64,000 nt of DNA from Dama dama (GCF_033118175.1 NC_083710.1:36115501-36179500), one strand, 5' to 3'; positions 1-10,468 are shown, numbered from the stretch's first letter. Notes: a model not told the origin generated them from the sequence alone. Numbers and translations: made by a program.

Positions 1-36
1 CGGGCAAGGAGTCTTAGCTGCTAGACCACCAGAGAA
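1..36 (-). mobile_element. tRNA-derived SINE fragment cut by window edge
   Basis: The first bases resemble the inverted head of a ruminant tRNA-Glu-derived SINE: a tract ending in 'gaccaccagagaaat' corresponds to the usual 'accaccagggaagt'. On the minus strand this is the 5' end of the SINE, with the body lying left of the window. It is too short for a subfamily call. Confidence 0.5.
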
Positions 37-477
37 ATCTCTTAGAGTCCTTTTTATTGTTATTGCTTTTCCATTGGCCTTGCCTCCCCAGTGAAAGGAT
101 TCTCCTGCACTCTGCAAGGCGCCATGATAGACCCAAATCAGATGCTTAGCCATCCTCACTTGTTCTGCGTTTGAAGTTGTTCAGGAAGTTTGGAAGAAAG
201 TTACTGGAGAATTTCATTGCAAGATGCCAAAGTGCTTTTCAAAAAGGAAAAAAAAAAAAAGCTGAAAGTCCTGCTGAAAATACTTTCTGAGTTTCACTCC
301 CCTTGGAGAGAGGCCCTCCAAGGCTCAGGACCAGCGAGCCATAAAGATAAGAAGCCACGCAGCCTTCTCATCTTGGAAAGGCTTATCTGTGTTGGGTCCC
401 GGGAAAAGCCGCCTCCCAGAGGACGCCCCCCGTTGGTGTCCTCACTGTGGACTTTACCAGGGCCATATCCCCAGGCT

Positions 478-489
478 CCTGACGTCAGG
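478..489. promoter_or_regulatory. Palindromic CRE (CREB/ATF-type site)
   Basis: CCTGACGTCAGG is a perfect 12-bp palindrome with the full cAMP-response element TGACGTCA at its centre. CREB, ATF1 and CREM bind this 8-mer as dimers. It lies in repeat-free DNA and contains an intact CpG. No promoter or CpG island is evident around it, so function is inferred from the motif only. Confidence 0.45.
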
Positions 490-673
490 CCCCTGTACCC
501 GTGGGCAGGGCCACGTTGGGTCGTTGAAGCAAGCACACCCTGGAAAGGCAGGAAGCGTTAGCTGGAGTCAGAGTCGGGCGCCAGCAGGGCCCCTCCCCGG
601 GGCCCTCTGCACTTGAGATAGCTCAGGGAAACTTTCTCATTATCAGTGTGACCTCCAGGGCCCTGAGTAGCCT

Positions 674-686
674 GTTAATCATTACC
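674..686 (+). promoter_or_regulatory. HNF1-like homeodomain site
   Basis: GTTAATCATTACC matches the HNF1A/HNF1B inverted-repeat consensus GTTAATNATTAAC at all but one base. It lies about 190 bp right of the palindromic CRE in repeat-free DNA. A tissue-specific enhancer role (liver, kidney, pancreas, gut) would fit the family, but only the motif is visible. Confidence 0.4.
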
Positions 687-2163
687 CAGGCAGGGTTGTA
701 TCCTGGGCTCTCGGGCCTGTTTTGCAGCCAGCTGGGTTTATTACTGGCCAAGGGGCCTTGGCGGGTGTTTGGATTGCATACTGATGGGTGGCCACTTGGC
801 TCCAACTCACCTTTGCTGGATGTAGGACACAGGCCTCTCCTGGGAAACTTGGGTCATCTGGGCGGCTGGCACCCCCTCCCTTGAACTGCTGGAGGCCCTG
901 AGCACCCAACATCTCCTAGGGGAGAAAGCCCAAGATGGAACTGGGGCACAGGAAGGCCAGGCCGAGAGGCGAAACCTCTGAGTTGGACGGTGAAGAGGCC
1001 AGGATGTGTCACGGCTGTGCCCCTGGAGGGGCCTCTGCTCAGGGTCCAAATAGCTGGACCAGACCGGGCTTCCTGTTCTGAAACCCTCTCTCCTTCTTGA
1101 AACCCCTCTTCTCCTCCTGTTTGTCCTCAGAGTTGCTGAGACCTGCCAGAGATGGTCGATGTACCTGTTGCGAAAGCGATTTGACTTTCCCGGTAGCATC
1201 TCCCAGCTTCCTGATGACCATAACCAAGTTCAGCAATCAAAGAAAGTTGGCAGGGGTGGGGATGGGGCCCAGGGCCACCTGCCCAGACAGCCTCCCCAAA
1301 ACGAGTCAGGTTTTATAGGAACACCTGGCCCTGACCCAGTCACTTGGTACAAAATCCCCGTGCCTCCCCAGCCCCGTCTCACCCGTGTGCAGTGCTGACC
1401 ACACGATGCTGCCCGCCTCTGCCCCCACCATCTGCTTTCCCACCGCCTCCCCTAACTGGCCGCCTCCTGGACCCTGCCCTCGAGCCAGTGGCCTTCTCTA
1501 GACTGCCCGTCTTATTCACAGCCTGAAACTCCTTCCCTTCCTCCGGGTGGGGTCTGCTCCCAGCCACCCTCAGGGCTCAGGGCCGGGTCTGCACTGCAGT
1601 CCACGCTCCATCTGATCCGAGCTGATTTGTGTGTTTTCCCTGAAGTTGGTGCCCAGGCTGCTTTGGGCTGGGCAGGGCTGCCCTTTCCTTTGGGTCACTT
1701 GAGGGGGCTCCCGGGCCTGCTGCAAGTACAGGGATGTCACAGGGGTGATGCTGGGAAATCTGGCTCTGCTTGGGGTTGCTGTCTGTGCAGAACAAGAGGG
1801 GACTGTTGGCTCAGGGGCTGCATCCTCCTGTGCGCAACGCGTGAGTCCCTCCACCCGAGGCTGCACTCACAGCCCCTCCCCCTCTGTAAACAAGGCAGTG
1901 GGGGTGGCTATGGGAGCAGCCTCCTCCTGGGGAGGGGGTTTAAACAAAGGCTAGATCTGAAGCCCCTCCCCCTTGTACCCCCAAGGCATTTGTGGGTGAC
2001 CCTTTGGTTGGCGCAGGGCACAGGTCCATTGCCAGGCAGGCACCTGGTCTAGTGAATGGCCTGCATCTAAAGCTTCCTCCTTTATGCTCCCTTCCTCCTG
2101 GCCCTCATTCCTGAGTTTGCATGATGGGAGAATACGTCACTACAGATGAAGCCTCCTTCCTCT

Positions 2164-2395
2164 CTTTTATGTCACATGCTCAGTTGATCAGTCATGTCCG
2201 ACTCTTTGTGAGCCCGGGACGGTAGCCCATCAGATTCCTCTGTCCATGGGATTCTCCAGGCAAGAATACTGCAGTGGGTGGCCATGCCCTCCTCCAGGGG
2301 ACCTTCCCAACCCAGGGATCGAACTGGAGTCTCCTGCACTGGCAGGCGGATTCTTTACCACTGAGCCACCAGGGAAGTCCCACTTTTATGACACA
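2164..2395 (-). mobile_element. Bov-tA SINE with target-site duplication
   Basis: Full ruminant tRNA-Glu-derived SINE (body 2177-2382). Read on the minus strand it starts with the 'cttccctggtggctcag' head, carries a Pol III B-box-like block, and ends with the Bov-A domain. These are non-autonomous elements mobilised by the BovB LINE. Flanks 2164-2176 (cttttatgtcaca) and 2383-2395 (cttttatgacaca) are a 13-bp target-site duplication with one mismatch. Confidence 0.95.
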
Positions 2396-2561
2396 GTTGA
2401 CAGCATTAGTTTCCTTCGTGATTTCTTTTATTACCCCCAATTTTTATTAATCCTGTGGCTGCAGGTGATAACAATCTCATAAAATAATCACTGGGTAAAA
2501 GCTCTGCTGGGAGGCCCATTATGATGAGTTTGAGAGCATCTCTTCACCCCCAGGATATTGG

Positions 2562-2742
2562 GATATTGAGATTTGTGACCCCATGGACTGTGGCCCACCA
2601 GGCTCCACTGTCCGTGTATTTCTCCAGGCCAGAATGCTGGAGTGGGTAGCTGTTCCTTTCTCCAGGGGATCTTCCCAAACAAGGGATCGAACCCAGGTCT
2701 CCCACATTGCAGGTGGATTCTTTACCATCTGAGTCACCACTT
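2562..2742 (-). mobile_element. Bov-tA SINE, 3' truncated
   Basis: Contains the Bov-A domain and the tRNA-like head but lacks the last tail bases: similarity begins at about 2562 in 'atttgtgaccccatgg'. It has more substitutions than the copy 180 bp upstream, so it is probably older. The 2396-2561 spacer shows nothing else. Confidence 0.9.
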
Positions 2743-3098
2743 CACTTTGTCCCCCAGAGTGAGGGGGTGCTGGGCACAGGGGCACCTCAGTACGTCAGCA
2801 TTACCTCCAGGATTTATGACAATGGGTCCTCTCCTGTGACAGGTGCACCAGGGGCTTAGGGTAGAGACAGCTTCTCTAGAGCCGTGAACCTCACAGTCAA
2901 GGGCTTGAATGCAGATGCAACTGATGGGGAGGGGACAGAGGAGGTGCTGACCCCAACGTGCCGTGTGTCCTGGGTTCACGGCGCGGGCAGGGGGTGGTCG
3001 GAGCTACTGGGGCTGGTTTAACTAATGGACCCCAAGCAGGGGAGACAGCTGCGCCCGAGGTCAGCTGTCCTACCTGGGAAGCCCCAGATTCCCTTCAA
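2743..3098. other. Unique non-coding spacer
   Basis: About 350 bp between SINE copies, with no repeat, domain-bearing frame or strong motif recognised. Confidence 0.5.
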
Positions 3099-3163
3099 AG
3101 TGAAAGCGCCAACCGCTCAGCCATGTCTGACCCTTTGCGACCCCATAGAATATCGCCCACCAG
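3099..3163 (-). mobile_element. Bov-tA SINE tail fragment
   Basis: A 65-bp piece of the Bov-A 3' end ('gtctgaccctttgcgacccc...cgcccaccagg') that stops abruptly after the ccaccagg block. The tRNA-like head is missing, which fits a 5'-truncated insertion or later deletion. Confidence 0.8.
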
Positions 3164-4559
3164 GAGTGACGGGGTAGGGTGGGTTTCAGCTTGCCCTCAG
3201 AACCCAGCTCATCCCGTCACCGTCCTTTTGTGTTTTCAGAACGGTCCTTTCTTTAGCATCCCTTCTGCCCACACCAGCCTCGCTACCCCCTGCCCATCAG
3301 CCCCACCGTGTGGTCCTTCAGAGGGAGACAGCGTGTGGGCACCTCCTGGGGCTTGGATGGTTCATCCCAGCAGCCGGAGCACAAGCTCCTGAGAACAGGG
3401 GCGCGACTGCCCCCGGCTGGGTCCCCCTGAGGCTCTGGCTCTCTCAGTGTTTACGGGTTTGATTGGAAGTGGGGCTTGGGAAAGTGTGGACGTGGCCTTC
3501 GCTGCTTTGACCACAGAACCTCCCCCAGGCTGCCCTCCTTCCTGCTGGCTTGGCGCCGCCCTGCAGGGCCCCCTGGGGCAAGTGTGTCCAGGTTCTTTTC
3601 CCCTTCCTCTCACCCCCGGCTAACTCCAGATATTCAAGGAGTGGTTTTTGAAAAGGGGCACCCTTCCTACTGAAAATTTCCTCCTTTTTCATTAAGGAAG
3701 AGTGAGGAGGGCTTTGGGAGCTTTGCATGGGGTAGGGCAGTCTCCAGGGACCGCTTTTCACCCTGAGAGTCGGCTGACTTCATGTCCAGTGGCCACGTTC
3801 GTGTATGGGCTGAAGAGGAAAAGGTAGCCAGACCCCTTGCCCCGGGGAATTGCCCTGCTTGTTGCCTGGTGGGGTGAGGGTGGTCGGAAGGCCAGGTGAG
3901 GCTGTGATGGATACCCAGTGGGGAGACGGGGCTGGACGTGGGGACGTCACCCTCGTGCAGCCTGGTCCTTCCTGCCCCAGGGACTGGGGTCCTGATCCCA
4001 GCTCGGTAGCCCCGAGGCCCGCATCCTCCTCCGGTCAATGCTGCCCAGCACCACTCCCGGGTGCTCCTGCACTCACACTATTTCTGCTACGTTTATGACC
4101 CACTTGCCGGAAGCCGCGAGCGTTTGAAGAGTCATTGGTCTGCACTTTAGTAGCATGTTATCTCTCTCTCCTGGCTTTTATACCCACTTTCATTAAAAAT
4201 CAATGCTCTGCCAACATACTCAACTCAGCTTTTCATACTCAACACCTGCTTATTTAACTCAGAGAGAAAAAGGACAAACAGATTCCCTGGAGTCCAGTCT
4301 GGCCCCAGCTTGGTGTGCGCCCAGCAGAAGTGCAGTGTCCACTGGGAACACACCAACGTGTGCTCTCGTCACGGTGGCCCAGACCGTGACCCACCCTCAG
4401 GAGCACTACCAGGAGAGGGGCAGGTAGACGGCGACACGTCCCCGTGGGGTCCAGCCCCAGGTGAGGGCAGTGACCACGGGGGTGAGCCAGCACACGCGTC
4501 CGGATGACCCAGAGGGAGGCAGGCACACAGAGAACTTATGTGACATTTAAGACCAGGCA
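3164..4559. other. Unique GC-rich non-coding DNA
   Basis: About 1.4 kb with no confident repeat or gene. Frames of up to 144 codons in and around it are proline/serine-rich chance frames of GC-rich DNA. The part at 4105-4300 is AT-richer ('cttttatacccactttcatt') and could be a conserved element. Confidence 0.5.
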
Positions 4560-4765
4560 AAAGCTGCCTGGGGTGTTTGAAGTCAGGATGGTGGTTACCG
4601 GTGGAGGGAAGCGCCCGGAAGGGATCTGGGGGCTCCTGGGGCCGGTCGTGCTCTGTGATGTAATTTGGGTGCAGGGCCCACAGGCAAACGCCCTTGGTAG
4701 GGAATTCATTGAGCTCTATTCTTGCGATTTGTGTGCTTTTCTGTTATTAACATACTTCAGGAAAA
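4560..4765 (+). mobile_element. Ancient LINE-1 (L1M) 3'-UTR fragment
   Basis: Degraded plus-strand L1M 3' end. The clearest match is 4705-4765, where the family's 'ttcactgagctgtacac...gtgcactttt...' end-of-element pattern reads 'ttcattgagctctattc...gtgtgctttt'. A 109-codon frame across it is not a gene. Confidence 0.6.
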
Positions 4766-6426
4766 GGGCTTCTGGAAAAACCCTGCCCCCCACCCCCCGA
4801 CATCAAATTCACTCTGGATTTGGTGCTCTTTAGGAATTTGTCATTTGCAGTCTCTATTGTCCATTTCTTCAGCTCTTACTAAGGACCACTCTGTGGTGTG
4901 CTCAGGACCGCTGGTCCTTGCCTGCATCGTGTTTTGATACTGCTTGACATCAGCTCGACCCCAAAGCACCGTGCAACCCTCATTGGCGTGATTAACAAGA
5001 AAGGTACTGATTTTTTTTTTGCTGGGAGCCGAGGGGCAGGGAACAGACAGCACACGTCGGATCTTCATGCCGAGGGTGCCGTCCTAGCCGGCCCCACTGC
5101 AGTATGAGGCCAGCACCCCTGACCCCCATGCCCTGTCCTCCCCCAGGGTCAGAGGTCGTGGTTGGACTGCACCCTGTGTGGGCGACCCTCCCGCCCCGAG
5201 CTGGAAGAGCCGGGCCTTTGGGGGAGGCTGAGGGCTGGGATGAACCTCTGGCCTTCAGTTTTCAGCGGTTTGGGGCCCAGTGAGCTTAGGATGAGGTGGC
5301 TGGCCTGGAGAAGTGGGGAGAAAGGGGTGGGAGTGGGGGGCGAAACCACCTTCTGTGGCTGCCCGAGGGGCGCTCGCTGGTTACACATTAACTGGGGACC
5401 GGCTGCTTGGCTGCCTGGGGCCTCCAGCGAAAGCCGCCCAGGCAGCTTTGTAGCCAGCAGCCTTCCAAAAAGTGACCTCTCCTGCCACACGCGCCCGCTC
5501 CCCCTTTCATGTCAGCCTCGTCACCAGGCTGAGATGACAGGTGAGCAAACAGCAGGGGCGACGGGCCAGGGAAATCCCTGCGCTCAGCCGGGCCACAAAG
5601 CTCCCCGCACCTGACCCTGGCCCTTTATCGCCTGGGAACAGTCTGTGCAGATAACGGAACCGCGGGGGCGGCTGTTCCTCTGGAAGGAGGCCCCAGGGGT
5701 GAGGGGCCGGAGGGGGTGCAGGGAGTGCTCTGTGGAGCGGATCACTTCATCTCCACCAGGGAGGGAGCCTTCGGGGTTCTAGAACTAAGACGCTGAGAGG
5801 TGCTGGGGAGGAGGAGCCTCTGTCAGGGCCCAGGGGGAGCGAGGTAATGGGGGCCTGGCCAGTGTGAACCTCTGCAGCTGCGGGGCCCTTTGCCGTGGAT
5901 GCTGGATCGTGGACAGCTGAGCCCCTGTGCTCACGTCCGAGGTCGTCTGGGCCCTGAAATGCCCAGGACGGAAGAGACCCGGAACCCACCCCCCAGCCCT
6001 CTGGAGTTTCAGAATTCTGGGCAGTGAGATGGGGGCAGGACTCATCAAGTCCTAAAATAAAGCCAGGGCCAGTTCTGAGAGCCTAGAAAGCCCCCTTGGT
6101 TCTCAGGCCATAAGCACGCACATGATGCAGAGAGGGAGCTGTGTCTGTCCGCCTTTGCCTCGTGTGTCTGTCTGTCTGTTCCTCTTCTCTCTCTCCCACC
6201 CTCTTTCCCTGCCGCGTGTCTTTACTGAGCACCAGCTCTGTGTCAGGCCCTGCCTGAGTAGCAGGGGAACCGAGAGGGTTGAGCTTGGCCCCCTTCCTCC
6301 GGGCAGCTGCAGCCCTGCCCAGGGCACTGAGCACGCGTGGGCAGGTGGCTGGGAGGCAAGGCCAGGTGTCCCCTCGGGGCACGGGGAGGGTGCGCTGACT
6401 TCCTGCTGGGCGTGGACTGAGGCAGC
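4766..6426. other. GC-rich unique DNA with a G-quadruplex motif
   Basis: About 1.65 kb repeat-free and GC-rich, with scattered CpG at 5340-5700 but not dense enough by eye to call a CpG island. Frames of 145-150 codons at 5162-5614 and 6083-6520 have no recognisable domain. A G4 motif lies at 5315-5340. (tctg)3 and pyrimidine tracts lie at 6165-6200. Confidence 0.5.
5315..5340 (+). other. Predicted G-quadruplex motif
   Basis: Four G tracts (5315-5318, 5324-5327, 5329-5331, 5335-5340) separated by loops of 5, 1 and 3 bases fit the canonical G3+N1-7 rule. The motif lies in the GC-rich, weakly CpG-containing part of the window. Confidence 0.6.
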
Positions 6427-6965
6427 GTACCCCATCCGAGTTTCTAAACAAATTATGGTGAAATACACGTAACGTCAAATTTACCATCTTCACCATTTTT
6501 TTTTTTCCCGTCTTCACCATTTTTAAGCACTCAGTTCAGCAGTGTTGGGTCCGTTCATGTTCTTGCGCCACCACCCCCAGAATCTTTCATCATGTGAAAC
6601 TAAACTCTGTCCCCACCAAACAGCAGCTCCCACCCCCAGCTGCTCACCCCCCAGCCCCACAGATCTGCTTTCTGTCTCCACGGATCTGACTGCTCCAGGG
6701 ACCTCATACAGGTGGAGTCCCGCAGCCCTTGTCTTTTTCTCCCCGAGTATTATATCCTCACTGCCCTCCACACTGTAGCCTGTGTCAGGATTCACTGCGT
6801 TTTGAGGGCTGAGTAATATTCCATTGCCTGGATACATTGCAGTTTGTTTGTCCGTTGGTCCCTCGGTGGACAGTTGGGTAGCTTCTACCTTTTGGCTACT
6901 GTGAATAGTGCTGCTCTGAGCACAAGTGTGCAGATACCCAACCTCCAAATTGTAAACTGTTTGGA
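6427..6965 (-). mobile_element. Ancient LINE-1 (L1M) 3' end, antisense
   Basis: The plus strand shows the antisense of an L1M 3' end: 'gtgaaatacacgtaacgtc', 'tctgctttctgtctcca', 'gagtaatattccattg', then 'ttttggctactgtgaatag'. A poly-T interruption occurs at about 6498-6508. High divergence and internal gaps fit an insertion shared across placental mammals. Confidence 0.85.
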
Positions 6966-7489
6966 ATCTTTCAACTTGTGCCGGATGAAGGGACTTCCCC
7001 ACTGGCCCGGAAGGAAAGCGGGGGAGTGGCGGCCAGGATGCTCAAAGGCCACCCTGGGGTGGATGGTGTCTGTGAAGCGGGGAGACAGCACAGGGGTGAG
7101 TGTGGCCAGCCCTCGCCTGCCCCACTGTCCATCTGCCCGGAGGAACATGCCATAACCTCACAACATGTTCACTCGCCTTAAACTTGGCCAGGGATTATTG
7201 GGCTGGGGTCTTTGTTGCCTTTAACTAGGATGTCCCTGTGACCCCCGTCTGCTGGGACACCCCTCCCTCACCCTCATCCCCGTCCCTGCCTCTGACCTAC
7301 CTGCCCCCCCAACCCCACCCCAGTTCGACCTCTCCTCATCGTCTTGTCCAGTCAGGTCCAAGCAGAGTCAGGCTCCAAGACTCAGAGGCGAGGTTCACAC
7401 CCGCTACCCTTGCTTGGAAACCCATTGCCAGACCTTGGTTGCCTTGCCAGTAAAATAGGACTGATCATCACATCCACTCTATGCGGGTT

Positions 7490-7490
<1 letters not shown>
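6966..7490. other. Unique spacer
   Basis: About 525 bp. Positions 7380-7475 weakly resemble a MIR core (gccagtaaaataggactgatcat) but are not called. No gene. Confidence 0.45.

Positions 7491-7491
<1 letters not shown>

Positions 7492-7535
<44 letters not shown>
7492..7535 (+). repeat. (TG)22 microsatellite
   Basis: Uninterrupted 44-bp dinucleotide tract, about 20 bp before the head of the next SINE. At this length it is probably polymorphic and able to form Z-DNA. Confidence 0.98.
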
Positions 7536-7537
<2 letters not shown>

Positions 7538-7555
7538 ATAACTAAATAGGCAATG

Positions 7556-7760
7556 AGCTTCCCCGGTAGCTCAGTGATAAACAGTCCTCCTGCGATGCAG
7601 GAGATGCAGGGTTTAATCTCTTGACCAGGAAGATCCCCTGGAGAAGGGAGTGGCAACCCACTCCAGTATTCTTGCCTGGAGAATTCCATGGACGGAGGAG
7701 CCTGGTGGGCTACTGTCCATAGCATCACAAAGAGTCAGACACAACTGAAGTAACTGAGTG
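7556..7760 (+). mobile_element. Bov-tA SINE
   Basis: Plus-strand copy from 'gcttccccggtagctcag' to 'agacacaactgaagtaactgag', near full length but with a mutated promoter block (gtttaatctc instead of gttcgatccc), so it is unlikely to be transcribed as a SINE. Confidence 0.93.
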
Positions 7761-7984
7761 CAATTGGACAACACCAGAAGAATGAGAGTTACAGTTTCTA
7801 AGGTATCAAGATTGGCGATGTCAGAGTGTGTAAGAAGCAAAAAGTGCCAAACTTCAGGGCAAAACTCTGGCTTCATACGGAATCTTTTGTGGATGTGAAA
7901 TGTGCATGAAAATTACAAGCTGTTTGTTCTAAGCACTAAGGAGGAAAGATGCTGGCAAGGTCTCAGAATACTAAAGATGACGCC

Positions 7985-8150
7985 AACTCGTGTTGAGGGT
8001 TCCCGGTGCCGCCCTTGAGTTGTCTCATCCATTTTTCATGGTGATCCAGTGAGAGCCATGGTTTCACCCTTCTGATTCTATAGAGGAGGAAACCCAGCAC
8101 ACGCTTTGGTACCCAAGGTCACAGAGTAGGAAGTGTGAGGGCGGGCGTGG
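7985..8150 (-). mobile_element. MIR SINE, antisense
   Basis: The plus strand carries the antisense MIR pattern: 'gtctcatccatttttcatgg', 'agaggaggaaaccc', then 'ggtacccaaggtcacagagtaggaagtg'. It is an old tRNA-derived SINE common to all mammals. MIRs are sometimes co-opted as enhancers, but nothing here shows that. Confidence 0.75.
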
Positions 8151-9486
8151 GGCCTGGGTGGATGGCAGAGGGCTTGTGCCCTTGACTGTGTCCCGCCCTG
8201 CCTCCTGACTTCCGGAAGATGCTCGGGCCTGTCCTGGGGGGCGGAACACAGGATCCCTCATCCCTCGCCCGCAGTTGTCCCAACAGCCAGCTCCTTCCTC
8301 TCCCCGAGGTTCCAGGCACCAGAGGGCTGTGGCCTTGAGGCAACCACTGCCTGACAATAGCCAGTTGGATGGGGTTTCTGGAAAGATCCCCTGGGCAAGC
8401 TCTCCATGAAAGTCCAGCTCAGCTCCCCTGGTCCAGAAGCACTGCAGACACTTCAGCTCTGAACCTCAAAACATAGCCTGTTCGCTCAGGGGGTCTTGTG
8501 TCTTACGGAACGGTCAGTTCATCTTTGCCCACCTCGGTGGCTTTCAGCCAGACCACTGTTGACCAGGGCTAGTGCCCAAATGCTGGGACAGCTCAGATGC
8601 TGCCAGCTGTGTGTCCTTAGCCTGGAATGCTGAAGCCCACCTGAGCCCACCTGCTGGGCACTGCTCTGGGCACAGAAGCCGACCATGGGGGTGGGAGCGC
8701 GTTGGGACTCCTCTCCTGGCCCACCACTGTCATCCCGCTCCAGGTGCTCTCTGTGGGGCAGTCGCTTCCGAGATCAGTCTAGGTGGCCTACACCCTCTGA
8801 ACACAGAAAGACTGAAAGGAAAACACAGTGGACACACAGAATGCTCGCACTGCCCAGGGGCCCCCCATGTGAGGACGTGTGCAGATTTACTTTGTGCTGA
8901 GCGGTGAGGCAGGTGTGGACCTTAAGTAGGAATGTGAGCCCGACAGGTGGGCACCAAGGAGGAAGGCAGAAGAGCATCTCCCAGCCTGGGGACCTGGTGG
9001 GGAGGGGGTGGGGGTGGAGAGGCTTTTGTGCAGGAGTGTGGCTCAGCCAGAGGAGGGGTTGTTCAGCAGCCCCCACCCCGAGGGTCCGCCTTTTCATTTC
9101 TCATGGAGTTGGTCACCTGGTTGGCCAGGCAGAAGATATGAGAGACCTGGAATCTTCCTCCCAGTCAATTCAGTTATCCTTGGATTATGTTGCCTTCGAC
9201 CAACTTGAAGCAGGAACTAAACAAAGCTGATCCTCTGGTGTGTGGGCTTGCTCTGTTCCTCTCTGTCTCAGCTCAGGTGTGCTGCCACGGCTCCTTGACT
9301 GTAGCATCTCCCTTGACTGATGCCTGCAGCAGCTCCCGTCTTGCTTCCTTTCACCTACTCATCCTTCCTCGGACGCCCACAGTGCCAGGCCCCTCCTGCA
9401 GCGTGCGGCCATCAGCTTTCCTTGCCCTGAAGCACATTCATGTTCCTAGAGGAGTTTCCAGTCACTGTCATTGTGCTTCTCTCTCT
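8151..9486. other. Unique non-coding DNA
   Basis: About 1.3 kb, GC-moderate, with a G-rich stretch at 8994-9020 (three long G tracts, not a full G4). No recognisable repeat or gene. Open frames of about 110 codons show no domain. Confidence 0.5.
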
Positions 9487-9697
9487 CGTGTGCACTCGGT
9501 CGCTCAGTCGTGTCTGACTCTAGCGACACCATGGATTGTAGCCCGCCAGGCTCCTCTGTCCGTGGGATTCTCCAGGCAAGAATGCTGGAGAGGGTTGTCA
9601 TTTCCTCCTCCCGGGGATCTTCCTGATTCAGGGATTGAACCCATGTCTCCTGTGTCTCCTGCATTGCAGGCGTATTCTTTACCCGCTGAGCCATTGA
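9487..9697 (-). mobile_element. Bov-tA SINE
   Basis: Near full-length inverted copy with an extra 'ctcctgtgt' beside the promoter box, giving a doubled 'gtctcctgtgtctcctgc'. A 190-codon frame running through it is SINE translation, not a gene. Confidence 0.95.
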
Positions 9698-10089
9698 TGG
9701 TCTTGGCTTTCTTTATTTCTAGATTCTTTGAAGACCTGTGGGTCCAGCCACTCACCTGACACCTGCCCAGTAAAAACTAAAAAAGCTCCTGGAGAGTGGG
9801 GGAGTTGTGAGGGCTCTTTCTACTTCTGCTAGACTCAGAGAATGCCATTAATTTCCCAGAAAAGAAAACAGAAGTTAAAATAAATATTAACAAAGTTATA
9901 TTTTGTGACGGGCCATGAAAATGCTACTCTTCTCTTTTCTAAACTCAATCATAGAAATTAGTTTACTTTGTGGCATCAAATGACTCTTTATTTCTCCGTG
10001 ACTGAATTTTTATTGTTGCTCTGGCCCCCTCCCTCTGTCTTGCCCGGCCGCCCCGGTGCCCATATCAGCTCAGAGAATTTCAGGCGGCA

Positions 10090-10112
10090 GGGCAGGGGGT
10101 GGGGGGTGGGGG
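10090..10112 (+). other. Predicted G-quadruplex motif
   Basis: G tracts at 10090-10092, 10095-10099, 10101-10106 and 10108-10112 with loops of 2, 1 and 1 bases. Short loops predict a stable quadruplex. It lies between two AT-rich conserved-looking blocks. Confidence 0.65.
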
Positions 10113-10332
10113 AGTGGTTTTTCCCTTATGGGCAAGGCTCCAAACAAATTCTGCTAATCTCAGGGCTTGGTGAAACTCTTTGCTCAGAAACTTTATGGCC
10201 AGTGGGAATTGATGGTTTGTGTTTGTTCTTCAAATAAAGGAACCTTGGAGGCAGAGAAGGGCATTTTCTCCGTAGCTGCTGAGTTTTGAAATCTTGAGCC
10301 CTCTTCCTTATCAGGCCTGTTTATTACAGGTT

Positions 10333-10349
10333 TCATAAATGTTTTATGA
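10333..10349. promoter_or_regulatory. Inverted TTTATGA pair (CDX/HOX-like)
   Basis: TCATAAA-TGT-TTTATGA is a perfect 7-bp inverted repeat with a 3-bp spacer. Each arm contains the TTTAT/ATAAA core preferred by CDX and posterior HOX homeodomains. It sits 90 bp left of the duplicated GATA motif in repeat-free DNA. Confidence 0.35.
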
Positions 10350-10439
10350 GGCCATGGTGAGGCCCTGCTGACTTGGGGTGGTGGCAGCTGTCTCCAACCT
10401 TCCACATTGTTGACAAGATCAAAGGACAGATTTACCACC

Positions 10440-10468
10440 TGATAAGATTGGGCGGATAAGATCGGGCA
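10440..10468 (+). promoter_or_regulatory. Tandemly duplicated GATA-site module
   Basis: A 14-bp unit occurs twice in tandem: gataagattgggcg (10441-10454) and gataagatcgggca (10455-10468), two mismatches. Each begins with GATAAGAT. The first, preceded by T, is a full WGATAR site. Spacing is about 1.3 helical turns. Confidence 0.4.

Larger units (their letters stand above)
37..2163. other. Repeat-poor non-coding DNA, no gene seen
   Basis: About 2.1 kb without a recognisable transposon. A-rich at 238-260, then GC-moderate. All six frames are short and have no recognisable domain. It holds a palindromic CRE (478-489) and an HNF1-like site (674-686), listed separately. A half-CRE (tacgtcac) lies at about 2135. 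The segment around 640-760 has the mixed AT/GC texture of a conserved element, but conservation cannot be tested here. Confidence 0.6.

Noticed and set aside
4504..4833. 109-codon plus-strand frame with coding-like composition
   Set aside because: It overlaps an old LINE-1 3'-UTR remnant.
5340..5700. Possible CpG island
   Set aside because: CpG density is raised but patchy by eye, with no associated exon or TATA/Inr context.
7380..7480. Possible MIR fragment left of the (TG)22 tract
   Set aside because: Only one short core-like word, too weak to call.
9187..9759. 190-codon plus-strand open frame
   Set aside because: The C-terminal half is translation of an inverted Bov-tA SINE.
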